The position numbers and the translations under genes are program-made. The notes beneath the pieces are model-generated. The model searched no databases, was not told the origin of the DNA, and saw nothing but the letters and a program-made list of their open reading frames with translations. From NCBI GenBank assembly GCA_003209425.1, contig QCRB01000007.1, positions 1-56,910 of the forward strand: 56,910 nt of DNA, given 5' to 3'. Every line of letters starts with the position of its first letter. The stretch's first letter is position 1. Shown piece after piece: positions 43,075 through 50,303 of this stretch. The DNA is from Prochlorococcus sp. AG-459-E08. Its GTDB lineage: Bacteria; Cyanobacteriota; Cyanobacteriia; PCC-6307; Cyanobiaceae.

Positions 43075-43164
43075 CTAATGAAATAAGAAAACAGATACTA
43101 TTACTGCAAAAATAAGAAATGGAGATAATAATGTAAAAATGAAAGTTGAAAGATTAATAAGCAT
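43075..43164 (-). CDS. 29-residue hydrophobic peptide
   Basis: Nearly all hydrophobic (LINLSTFIFTLLSPFLIFAVIVSVFLFH). May be a real membrane peptide or a chance ORF; there is no supporting ribosome-binding site. Confidence 0.3.
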   Translation of the reverse strand: MLINLSTFIFTLLSPFLIFAVIVSVFLFH

Positions 43165-43254
43165 AAATTTAAAATAAATACACAAATTTAATAAACATCA
43201 CTTTTATGCATTTGCAATAAGTAAAATTAAAATTATTACGATATAAAAAAACAT

Positions 43255-43446
43255 TTGAATAAAGAGAGATATACAGAGGAATATGAAGAAGGCTCAGACT
43301 TACTTTGGCCTAGTGATAAAGAAGATAAAATAACTCGTCAATTTTATAAAGATTTATCTCATCTCTCAAAAAAAATAAATTATAGTAAGAAGAAAAAATT
43401 AAATCTTTTTGAACAAGTAGTTAGACTATTAAAAGGCAAAGGCTGA
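43255..43446 (+). CDS. 63-residue charged hypothetical protein
   Basis: TTG start, with no in-frame ATG near. The acidic N-terminus (ERYTEEYEEGSDLLWPSDKED) and basic C-terminus (KKINYSKKKKLNLFEQVVRLLKGKG) are of natural composition. It ends 23 bases before the CPBP gene. No family is recognised. Confidence 0.45.
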   Translation: MNKERYTEEYEEGSDLLWPSDKEDKITRQFYKDLSHLSKKINYSKKKKLNLFEQVVRLLKGKG

Positions 43447-43469
43447 GGTTAATTAATATTCAAACTAAA

Positions 43470-44330
43470 ATGAAAAATGTAATGATATTACTTAAAAGTT
43501 TTTTTCTTTTAAGACCAAGATTTTTATCCACTATATTTTTTATTCCAATTCTTTATGGCATTGGCTGGGCTTTATCTCAGCCACTTTTATTATTCAATTT
43601 TGAAAAAGAAAATTTATCCTTAGTTGGTACTATTATTACTTTCTTACTTTTTATCTTTTTACTACCATATTGGTTTTATATCAAACGAAATAAATCAAGT
43701 GCTTGGGTACTTCTTGGGATAAATAAAGACAAATTCTTAAAAAACTTTGTCAATTTTTCTCAAGGTATTTTATTTGCTTTAGTTTTAATAATTCTAATTT
43801 TAGTACCACTATTGCAAAAAGGTTATATTTCTTGGATAGGTGAATTCTCGCCTAGCATATTGTTAAATTCTATTTTACTGGGATTAGGTGTTGGATTCGC
43901 AGAGGAAATAATTTTTAGAGGCTGGTTACTAGAAGAATTAAAATTTGAATATGGTACAAAAATATCAATAGCTCTACAAGCTATAGTTTTTAGCTTCGTT
44001 CATAATTTATCAAATGAGAATTTTGGGAACATAATAGGATTACGTTTAGGATTTATTTTACTTGGGATATTTCTATCATTAGTAAGAATTAGAAATAAAG
44101 GTTCTTTATGGAATTGCATAGGAATTCATGGAGGACTTGTGGGTATTTGGTTTTTTACAAATAATGGATTAATAGAATTCAAAGAAAATACACCTTCTTT
44201 TTTATCAGGGCCTTTTACACAAAATATTCCCAACCCAATAGGAAGTTTTAGTGCAATTTTAATATTACTTTTGTTATGTGTTTTTTATGGCGTAAAATCA
44301 AAAAAGATTTCTCCTAGAAGTTTTAATTAG
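43470..44330 (+). CDS. CPBP family intramembrane glutamic protease
   Basis: 286-residue multi-pass membrane protein (about 7-8 hydrophobic segments). Catalytic motifs of the CPBP (Rce1-like) family are present: EEIIFRG (E145, E146, R150), FSFVHNLS near 182 and the third motif GIHGGLVGIW near 225. Such proteins cleave CAAX-like or bacteriocin-related substrates or act as immunity factors; in cyanobacteria the role is open. No peptide gene cluster is adjacent, although several micro-membrane genes are. Confidence 0.88.
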   Translation: MKNVMILLKSFFLLRPRFLSTIFFIPILYGIGWALSQPLLLFNFEKENLSLVGTIITFLLFIFLLPYWFYIKRNKSSAWVLLGINKDKFLKNFVNFSQGILFALVLIILILVPLLQKGYISWIGEFSPSILLNSILLGLGVGFAEEIIFRGWLLEELKFEYGTKISIALQAIVFSFVHNLSNENFGNIIGLRLGFILLGIFLSLVRIRNKGSLWNCIGIHGGLVGIWFFTNNGLIEFKENTPSFLSGPFTQNIPNPIGSFSAILILLLLCVFYGVKSKKISPRSFN

Positions 44331-44392
44331 ATATAAATACTGATTGATTATTGATTAATAATTGTCAGATTAGAATAAAGCTAAATACTCAT

Positions 44393-44557
44393 ATGAACTT
44401 TGAGGCAGGAATAAGATTTATTATCTTTTTAGTAATTTTTGGAGTTACAAACTATCTAATGATGTTGAGAAGATATGAAAACGACATCAAAAAAAAGAGA
44501 TTTTTAAAACATAAAAAAATTTCCAGGCTATATCCTAAAGGTTCATTTATTTTCTGA
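44393..44557 (+). CDS. 54-residue membrane protein
   Basis: The start ATG at 44393 begins a hydrophobic segment (FEAGIRFIIFLVIFGVTNYLMML). The upstream in-frame start at 44351 adds residues that look like spacer sequence. The C-terminus is strongly basic (DIKKKRFLKHKKISRLYPKG). No family is recognised. Confidence 0.5.
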   Translation: MNFEAGIRFIIFLVIFGVTNYLMMLRRYENDIKKKRFLKHKKISRLYPKGSFIF

Positions 44558-44585
44558 AATTAAAAAAATTTATTTTTGAATTTCC

Positions 44586-44834
44586 TCACCATTTTTTACT
44601 AGTTTTTTGCCAACCTTCATTTAATAATTTTTGCCATAATAATCTTGCTTCTTGGGTAACAATTTTTTTTCTAGTTTTCATTAATGGAGGATTTTCTCCA
44701 TGAATTCCCATAATAATTCCTTCTTCAATAAACATATAATCAATAGATTTATCAGAATGATCTTTATCTTTGTAGAAACGCATCACCCCTACAAAATTGG
44801 AGTCAATTAACCAGAAATCATTAGTTGAATTCAA
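44586..44834 (-). CDS. DUF1651 family protein, copy 2
   Basis: 82 residues: DFWLIDSNFVGVMRFYKDKDHSDKSIDYMFIEEGIIMGIHGENPPLMKTR and the end LLWQKLLNEGWQKTSKKW match the protein at 34562-34819 in order. The family's function is unknown. It stands alone, unlike copy 1. Confidence 0.72.
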   Translation of the reverse strand: MNSTNDFWLIDSNFVGVMRFYKDKDHSDKSIDYMFIEEGIIMGIHGENPPLMKTRKKIVTQEARLLWQKLLNEGWQKTSKKW

Positions 44835-44906
44835 TAAACCAAAATAAAGTTAAATTTATCACATGCTTTGATTGCAATCTGCAAGGAAAATATTTATTTA
44901 ATTTAT

Positions 44907-45335
44907 TTATATTTGATATGTTTTTTCTTTTTGTCTACTTTTTTTCAATTCGCCACGCTTTTTCTTAAACTCAACTCTTTTCTTTTTTGATGCTTTGGTA
45001 GGTTGTGTAGATTTTCTTAATTTAAATGGTTTATTTAAAGCATCTTTTATGATTGAACCAAATTTTATTAAAGCTAGATGCCTATTTAAAAATTGATTTC
45101 TGTGTTCTTGAACCGCTAAACGTAAGCTATTATTGACTAATTTGTTTTTCAAGTTTCTCTTAAGAATTACTTTCTGATAATCATTTAATACTTTTGAATC
45201 TTCTAAATTAAAAATAATCTCTACTCTGCTTTCAATTTTATTTACATTTTGCCCTCCAGGACCAGAGGATCTGGAAAATCGCCACTTAATTTCGTTGGAT
45301 GGGATTACTAATGTTTTAGTAATTTTTAAATCCAT
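44907..45335 (-). CDS. arfB: peptidyl-tRNA hydrolase ArfB (YaeJ), ribosome rescue
   Basis: 142 residues. The RF-1-type catalytic GGQ lies in SSGPGGQNVNKIESRVE (G27, G28, Q29). A disordered basic C-terminal tail (RKSTQPTKASKKKRVEFKKKRGELKKSRQKEK) is the part that enters the mRNA channel of stalled ribosomes. It rescues ribosomes on truncated mRNAs as backup to tmRNA. The length fits ArfB and is too short for a release factor. Confidence 0.92.
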   Translation of the reverse strand: MDLKITKTLVIPSNEIKWRFSRSSGPGGQNVNKIESRVEIIFNLEDSKVLNDYQKVILKRNLKNKLVNNSLRLAVQEHRNQFLNRHLALIKFGSIIKDALNKPFKLRKSTQPTKASKKKRVEFKKKRGELKKSRQKEKTYQI

Positions 45336-45539
45336 TTTTAGTTCTTCTTGTTTTAGTTTTTTAAAATAAACTCACTAATACTTTAGAACATACCTTAAAA
45401 TTCGATCGGTAAATACTGGGCGGTTATGTTAGGTAAACCGAAATTCGGTGTATTTGCCGTATCAATATCTTCGGTATTTATCCTTTCAAAATTCAAAAAA
45501 TTATCAGATATTGAATTTGTACTAATTCAAAGGTCACTT

Positions 45540-45776
45540 ATGTATTCAATGTTTGATCTTCTTTTTGAAACACCTTCATATCACCCAGTCTATGTTATTT
45601 CTGATAGTGAAATGAAGGAGTTAAAGAAAAACCAACATCAAGAAGAGCTTGATGAAATTACAGCACAAAAAGTAAGACTTGAAGATGCTTTTAAAGCTCA
45701 ACTAAAACATCTTGAAGAGAGAGAAAAAGAAGTAAAGAAAGAACTTAAAGTACTCTCAGCCTCAAAAAATAAATAA
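45540..45776 (+). CDS. 78-residue coiled-coil protein
   Basis: The start at 45540 is chosen because AAAGG stands six bases upstream and because MYSMFDLLFETPSYHPVYVIS has the look of a conserved N-terminus; an earlier in-frame ATG (45426) adds a hydrophobic leader of less natural composition. The rest is a long charged coiled coil (EMKELKKNQHQEELDEITAQKVRLEDAFKAQLKHLEEREKEVKKELK). The function is unknown. A clear terminator follows. Confidence 0.6.
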   Translation: MYSMFDLLFETPSYHPVYVISDSEMKELKKNQHQEELDEITAQKVRLEDAFKAQLKHLEEREKEVKKELKVLSASKNK

Positions 45777-45803
45777 TTTATTTTTAGAGAAATTACTTCT
45801 TTC

Positions 45804-45829
45804 AAAGACGGTTTTGAACCGTCTTTTTT
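45804..45829 (+). terminator. rho-independent terminator
   Basis: Hairpin AAAGACGGTT-TTG-AACCGTCTTT followed by further T; a perfect stem of about 10 bp, 28 bases after the coiled-coil gene. Confidence 0.8.
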
Positions 45830-45853
45830 AATTCTTCTAGTTTTAAGGTATCC

Positions 45854-46000
45854 ATGAAATCCACAGATTTTAAAAATATTTTCCATAATAAAAAAATGAA
45901 TAATAATAAAGAAAAAATAAGAATGTTTTTACCCTTTAGCTGGGTAATTTGTGCAGCAATATCTTTTGCTTATATAAATTCACATTTAATAAATACCTAA
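45854..46000 (+). CDS. 48-residue membrane protein
   Basis: Polar Lys/Asn-rich start (an internal Met at 45896 is an alternative) and one hydrophobic helix (MFLPFSWVICAAISFAYI). Its stop lies 5 bases before the next gene, suggesting a pair with it. Confidence 0.4.
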   Translation: MKSTDFKNIFHNKKMNNNKEKIRMFLPFSWVICAAISFAYINSHLINT

Positions 46001-46005
46001 CATAA

Positions 46006-46350
46006 ATGTCTTATCCCTCAAGAGACGACATACTTGCATCTTCAAAAGGGTGGGTAGCATCTTTTCTAAATTTTCTTCCTGGTTTAGGATCGGGTTACTT
46101 ATATCAAAGAAGATGGAAACCCTATTTTTTTACCATCACTGCTAGTACTGCATGGTTCGCTTTAGGTATATTTTTACAAGGTGATTCAGAGCCTTCTCAA
46201 AATGAACAAATAATTGGAATTTCTGGTCTTTTTTTCATATCAATAGTTACAGTCATAGAAGCCAACTTAGCTTTCAAAAAAGCAAGTAATAAAACAAAAG
46301 CTGAAAAAGAGAAAATAATATCCACTACCAAAAAAGGATGGTTTAAATAA
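46006..46350 (+). CDS. conserved membrane protein with TM2-like segment
   Basis: 114 residues. The segment SSKGWVASFLNFLPGLGSGYLYQRRWKPYFFT resembles the start of TM2-type membrane proteins (Gly-rich turn, first helix). Two or three hydrophobic segments follow (ITASTAWFALGIFL; IIGISGLFFISIVTVIEANLAF) and then a basic tail. The function is unknown. Confidence 0.6.
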   Translation: MSYPSRDDILASSKGWVASFLNFLPGLGSGYLYQRRWKPYFFTITASTAWFALGIFLQGDSEPSQNEQIIGISGLFFISIVTVIEANLAFKKASNKTKAEKEKIISTTKKGWFK

Positions 46351-46449
46351 TTCAAAAAATTAGATCAAAAAATATTTTATTAGTTCTAAGTTTTTTAATT
46401 TAAGTAAAAAATTCCCATATATAATTTTCAAGATAATTTAAAAATTTTT

Positions 46450-46722
46450 TTAGTTATAAAAAAATAAAATTTCCTTTTCTTTAAGACCTTCCCATCCCGA
46501 GTCTATTAATAATTGATTCAATGTTTCTTTATCAAAATGCTTAGAACCCGTTTTGACGCATCTATTTCTCATTGATTTTTTAACCCCACTCCTTTGTCTT
46601 TTATTCTCCTCATCCATAATTCTATTGTATAGATCTAGCATTTTTTGAGGGATTGGAGTACCGTCAAGATCCACTCCATTTTGAATAGCAAGATCAACAG
46701 CCTGCATTCCCATTTTCTCCAT
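46450..46722 (-). CDS. 90-residue hypothetical protein
   Basis: MEKMGMQAVDLAIQNGVDLDGTPIPQ begins an ordered protein with helix MLDLYNRIMDEENKRQRSG, a basic region with two Cys (MRNRCVKTG) and the end LLIDSGWEGLKEKEILFFYN. No named family; it looks like a picocyanobacterial conserved protein. Confidence 0.55.
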   Translation of the reverse strand: MEKMGMQAVDLAIQNGVDLDGTPIPQKMLDLYNRIMDEENKRQRSGVKKSMRNRCVKTGSKHFDKETLNQLLIDSGWEGLKEKEILFFYN

Positions 46723-46789
46723 ATATTAAAAAAAAGCTGAAACTATAATAAAACAAAACTTATTAATCTAAAATTCTTTGAATAATAAT

Positions 46790-47239
46790 TTATTGATTTT
46801 GAATTTCCTTAAGTACTCTAATAGCCTCTTTAATGTGTTCAGGACCATTCAATAAATCTCTAAAAATATGCCTAACTGTCCCTTTGCGATCAATAACGTA
46901 AGTTACCCTACCATCCATAAAACCTAATACTTTTGGAACTTTAAAAGTTTTCCTAAGAGAGTCATTCTTATCACAAAGTAATGGATATTGTAATTTATTT
47001 TTATTAGCGAATGCCAAATGACTTGAGGAACTTCCATTACTTACTCCCCAAACTTGTGCACCTAATACTTTAAATAAGTCATATTTATCTCTAAATCCGC
47101 AAACTTCTATAGTGCAACCCGGCGTATCATCTTTTGGATAAAAAAACAAAACAAGGGGATTTTTTAAACCTTTATTTGATCTTTTAACTCCATTTTGATC
47201 CAGTAAAGAAAATTCTGGAATTTTATCTCCAATCTGCAC
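46790..47239 (-). CDS. bcp: peroxiredoxin Q / BCP thioredoxin-dependent peroxidase
   Basis: 149-residue thiol peroxidase. The peroxidatic cysteine C42 lies in PKDDTPGCTIEVCGFRDKY with the resolving C47 five residues later, the PrxQ pattern. VTYVIDRKGTVRHIFRDL near the end is typical. It reduces hydrogen and alkyl peroxides with thioredoxin. It stands alone with a 164-base spacer upstream (47240-47403). Confidence 0.94.
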   Translation of the reverse strand: MQIGDKIPEFSLLDQNGVKRSNKGLKNPLVLFFYPKDDTPGCTIEVCGFRDKYDLFKVLGAQVWGVSNGSSSSHLAFANKNKLQYPLLCDKNDSLRKTFKVPKVLGFMDGRVTYVIDRKGTVRHIFRDLLNGPEHIKEAIRVLKEIQNQ

Positions 47240-47403
47240 GATGATTCTTATAAAGTTCCATATTAGAGGTTAATATGTTTTTTTTGTGGCCTTAAAGTAA
47301 ATAACTGATATTAAAGTCAGTTTTTTTGTTTTATAAGATACTAAAAAATTATTGAAATAAACTAGGGTGAATTTAACTATGGTAAATTTATTAATTCAAT
47401 AAT

Positions 47404-47538
47404 ATGGAATTAATAATTTATATTTTTTTATTTCTTATTCTTTTTTTGGGAGTTATTTTTAATTTAAAAATAACTAATTTTAAAAAAGTTAAAGAAATAA
47501 GAAACAAAGCTAAAGATTATTCAAAAAAGAATAATTAA
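47404..47538 (+). CDS. 44-residue membrane protein
   Basis: N-terminal hydrophobic helix (LIIYIFLFLILFLGVIFNL) and a basic tail (KKVKEIRNKAKDYSKKNN). Possibly real; it has the inside-positive layout of single-pass proteins. No family is recognised. Confidence 0.4.
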   Translation: MELIIYIFLFLILFLGVIFNLKITNFKKVKEIRNKAKDYSKKNN

Positions 47539-47554
47539 ATATATAGTGCTAAAA

Positions 47555-47794
47555 TTAAAATTCAATTTTTTCATTTGGAGTAAATACTGAGCAATATTTT
47601 TTCACTAGGTCCTTTGGCTGACTAGTTGAAGAATTCGTTAATTTTAATTTTAGTTTTTCTATAGCCTCATTAGCATTAATCTCACCGAGTCGATATCTTG
47701 CACACGTATCCAATACTTTAAACATTTTTGTGGTAACGGCTTCAGCTGGATAAATTAGAAAAAATAGGTAAAAAACAACAAATAAGTACTTCAT
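47555..47794 (-). CDS. small secreted protein
   Basis: 79 residues with a signal peptide (MKYLFVVFYLFFLIYPAEA) and a mature domain with two cysteines (DTCARYRLGEINANEAIEKLKLKL, KKYCSVFTP), probably forming a disulfide in the periplasm. No family is recognised. The 178 bases upstream (47795-47972) hold nothing recognisable. Confidence 0.55.
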   Translation of the reverse strand: MKYLFVVFYLFFLIYPAEAVTTKMFKVLDTCARYRLGEINANEAIEKLKLKLTNSSTSQPKDLVKKYCSVFTPNEKIEF

Positions 47795-47972
47795 TTTTTG
47801 TAAGATAATAGATACCTAGCGAACAGTTTCAATGATTTAGAAAAAAATTAATTTAGAAAAAATTAAATTTTAATAGAATAATCAAATTTGAGTTGAATCT
47901 ATGATTTCTATAAAATAATAATAAAAGAAATTAAGATAAAATAAGTGATAGTAATAAATAATCTTTGTGAAA

Positions 47973-48110
47973 ATGAGAAAATTAATAGATAAACATAAAA
48001 CTCTTATAAATTGGTACCAAAAAAAATTCAAATTGAGTGATTATCAATTACTTTGGTTAGTTTTCTTTAAAGGAGTATTAATAACAATAATATTTTTCAA
48101 AATTTTTTAA
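47973..48110 (+). CDS. 45-residue membrane protein
   Basis: Basic N-terminus (MRKLIDKHKTLINWYQKKFKL) and one hydrophobic segment (LLWLVFFKGVLITIIFFKIF). Reasonable composition; no family is recognised. Confidence 0.4.
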   Translation: MRKLIDKHKTLINWYQKKFKLSDYQLLWLVFFKGVLITIIFFKIF

Positions 48111-48200
48111 TATTAATAAAGCTGTTCCGAGAATGAAATTTTCAAATGATTTGACTATATTTAATAGTAGATTTTCTAATTAGTTAAATAATTATCAGCT

Positions 48201-48467
48201 ATGAATATTTTTGGTGTAGGTTTGCCTGAAGTTACTGTAATACTTATCTTGGCTCTTTTAATTTTTGGTCCAAAAAAGCTTCCAGAATTAGGAAAACAGC
48301 TTGGTAAAACTTTGAAAAGTCTTAAAAAAGCGTCGAATGAATTTCAAAATGAAATCGATCAAGTTATGAACGAGGAAGATAAAGATGAATCTCCTAAATC
48401 TTTAGAAAGCAATCAAAAAAATGAAATTAATCAAGAAAAAATAGATTCAGAAAACAGCAACAACTAA
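48201..48467 (+). CDS. tatA: Sec-independent (Tat) translocase TatA/E-type subunit
   Basis: 88 residues. A short N-terminal membrane helix (LPEVTVILILALLIFGPKKLPELGKQLG) with the FGPKKLPELG hinge, an amphipathic helix (LKSLKKASNEFQNEIDQV) and an acidic tail, which is the TatA/Hcf106 layout. It forms the protein-conducting pore for folded twin-arginine substrates in thylakoid and plasma membranes. The TatA versus TatB role cannot be split by sequence here. A TTG-start gene follows after 4 bases. Confidence 0.9.
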   Translation: MNIFGVGLPEVTVILILALLIFGPKKLPELGKQLGKTLKSLKKASNEFQNEIDQVMNEEDKDESPKSLESNQKNEINQEKIDSENSNN

Positions 48468-48471
48468 TATC

Positions 48472-48864
48472 TTGGATAGGCCCATAACCCCTGTAGACGA
48501 ATTTGAAAGAGCATTAGATAAAGCAGCTCTTACTAAAGAAGAATATGAATTGATAGACTACATCCGCTATACAAGTGTTTTTACACAGCCAAGTCTTATT
48601 AAGGATTTAAAAAGGCCATCAAAACCTCCTCTTTTGTCAGTTCTATGCCAAATTTGCAGAAAAATTGGTTCGGAGATGCCAGATCATTTCAAAAAAGTAA
48701 TTGAGTGGTCAATTCAAATTAGTGATGACGATACAAAATGGGATGCTCATTTAATTTGCGCAGAAGCATTTAATATAGACAAGATTCCATTAAGTCCTAT
48801 TCATGGGACAACTCTATTTGATGTTCTTGTTGTACACAAAGAATTATTTCTTGGATTTGATTAA
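48472..48864 (+). CDS. conserved cyanobacterial hypothetical protein
   Basis: 130-residue soluble, mainly helical protein with TTG start (MDRPITPVDEFERALDKAALTKEEYEL). Ordered motifs such as SVLCQICRKIGSEMPDHFKKV and WDAHLICAEAFN suggest conservation. It is probably co-transcribed with tatA. The function is unknown. Confidence 0.65.
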   Translation: MDRPITPVDEFERALDKAALTKEEYELIDYIRYTSVFTQPSLIKDLKRPSKPPLLSVLCQICRKIGSEMPDHFKKVIEWSIQISDDDTKWDAHLICAEAFNIDKIPLSPIHGTTLFDVLVVHKELFLGFD

Positions 48865-48870
48865 ATTAAA

Positions 48871-49188
48871 TTAATCATCTAAAGAAACGAAATCAGTATC
48901 TATTACTTCCGAATCATCATAATTATTTATTTTATTTTCTATCCAGTTATTTATATAACTAACTAAAGGCAATGAACCTCTAAAAATAAAAATAGACGTA
49001 GGCAAAGCGCTTAATAAACCGACTAAAGGACTTTTAAAAAGTAATCTTCCGGCTTTTACATTAAATAAAATAATAAGCGCTGAGGGAACTATAACTTTAA
49101 TTACTGTTTTGAGCGCCTCAAGCCATCCGACACGATATGTCCACCATATTAAAATTATGCCAACTATATAGAGGAATAAGTAAGTCAT
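48871..49188 (-). CDS. membrane protein of unknown function
   Basis: 105 residues with two or three hydrophobic segments (YLFLYIVGIILIWWTYRVGW, VIVPSALIILF, VGLLSALPTSIFIF) and an acidic cytoplasmic tail. No family is recognised. Convergent with the preceding gene, 6 bases apart. Confidence 0.55.
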   Translation of the reverse strand: MTYLFLYIVGIILIWWTYRVGWLEALKTVIKVIVPSALIILFNVKAGRLLFKSPLVGLLSALPTSIFIFRGSLPLVSYINNWIENKINNYDDSEVIDTDFVSLDD

Positions 49189-49279
49189 AAAAATAGTATA
49201 ATGATTATCTATTTATCTTGTTCTTGCTAAGAAAAAGATTTTATAAATTTCTTTAACATCAATCAATCAAATTCTAGTA

Positions 49280-49495
49280 ATGAGTTTTTCTGAAATAAGA
49301 AAATTTTTAATTAAGATGCAATCTGATGAAGACTTAAAAAAGCAGGTTACTACATCCTCTACAGCAGATGATGTAGCCCTAATAGGTCAACACTTAGGTT
49401 ATGACTTTTCAGGAGATGATCTCTTAAGATTTAATGGACAAAAAGTTGATAAAGTTACCGTAAGAAAGGTAGATCATCCAGGAGAATACCACTAA
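49280..49495 (+). CDS. Nif11-like domain protein
   Basis: 71 residues: MSFSEIRKFLIKMQSDEDLKKQVTTSSTADDVALIGQHLGYDFSGDDLL is the Nif11 leader-like helix pair, followed by a short tail (RKVDHPGEYH) without cysteines or a GG cleavage site. Nif11 domains serve as leaders of marine cyanobacterial lanthipeptides, but this one lacks a core peptide. The function is unknown. Confidence 0.78.
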   Translation: MSFSEIRKFLIKMQSDEDLKKQVTTSSTADDVALIGQHLGYDFSGDDLLRFNGQKVDKVTVRKVDHPGEYH

Positions 49496-49496
49496 A

Positions 49497-49982
49497 TTAA
49501 GACTTAACCCATATTGCAAGCCCTCCGCCCCTGCCTCGAGCACATAACCAATTATCTTTAGTGTTAATTCCCACAAGTGAGAAAAAAGGCATTTTTTTAT
49601 CTTCTGGTTTTTTTAATTCCTTATTAAATATAGGAAAACTACTAATACTAATTTTCAATTCTTCAAAATAGAAAGCCAATAAAGGTCTAAACCCTTTTAA
49701 TTCTGCGCTGCCTATAAAAGTAATATTTAATAATCCGAAATTAATTGAATTTTTTATTTCATAGTTTATTTGATCCTCTTTATTTTTACTTTTTAATTCG
49801 AGTCTTGCCGACAATACTTGGAGAATCGAACTGGGTATATTTTTGATTTCATCTGACTTCTTTCCCCATACATACTTGAATTTCCATATTCCTAACAATT
49901 CCTCATGTACAATTCCGCTACCATTTTTTTGAGAATTTTTTTCTAATAGCTTTATCTCATTAATATCAGGAAAGTTTTTCAT
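49497..49982 (-). CDS. conserved hypothetical protein, weakly fibrillin-like
   Basis: 161 residues. LLGIWKFKYVWGKKS and the final LCARGRGGGLAIW, with beta strands between, faintly recall the PAP/fibrillin lipocalin-like proteins of plastids and cyanobacteria, but this is only a resemblance. The protein is soluble without a signal peptide. It ends 1 base after the Nif11-like gene on the opposite strand. Confidence 0.5.
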   Translation of the reverse strand: MKNFPDINEIKLLEKNSQKNGSGIVHEELLGIWKFKYVWGKKSDEIKNIPSSILQVLSARLELKSKNKEDQINYEIKNSINFGLLNITFIGSAELKGFRPLLAFYFEELKISISSFPIFNKELKKPEDKKMPFFSLVGINTKDNWLCARGRGGGLAIWVKS

Positions 49983-50154
49983 AATAGATTTAATCTAAGA
50001 ATCAAATACTAAGATAACTACTCAAAAAATGTTCCTTGTTAAAAAATCTCTCCAAAAAGATTTCTTTGTTTCAATATATTTCCAAGAAAATAATTTTTTG
50101 GCACACATAAGGAACAAGAACTCGTTATTATATTTACATAAAGTAATCAAATCA

Positions 50155-50265
50155 ATGGATTTTATTTCTAAAAGTCAAGGATACATACCTCTAAAAGCGG
50201 TTCCTTACATATTTTTCCTAGCTGTTGTACTAAGTATTACAACTTCAACTAATACATTTGTCTAA
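50155..50265 (+). CDS. 36-residue membrane peptide
   Basis: From ATG 50155: MDFISKSQGYIPLKAVPYIF, then a hydrophobic segment ending in STNTFV. A longer in-frame reading from 50029 exists but its N-terminal part looks like translated spacer. It lies 38 bases before the CrtI-like gene. Confidence 0.35.
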   Translation: MDFISKSQGYIPLKAVPYIFFLAVVLSITTSTNTFV

Positions 50266-50303
50266 AACAAATTAGTTTTCTAGAAGAGTAAAGTAAATAT
50301 TTA

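Noticed and set aside
49280-49495. Lanthipeptide precursor
   Set aside because: No cysteines or GG motif after the Nif11-like domain.
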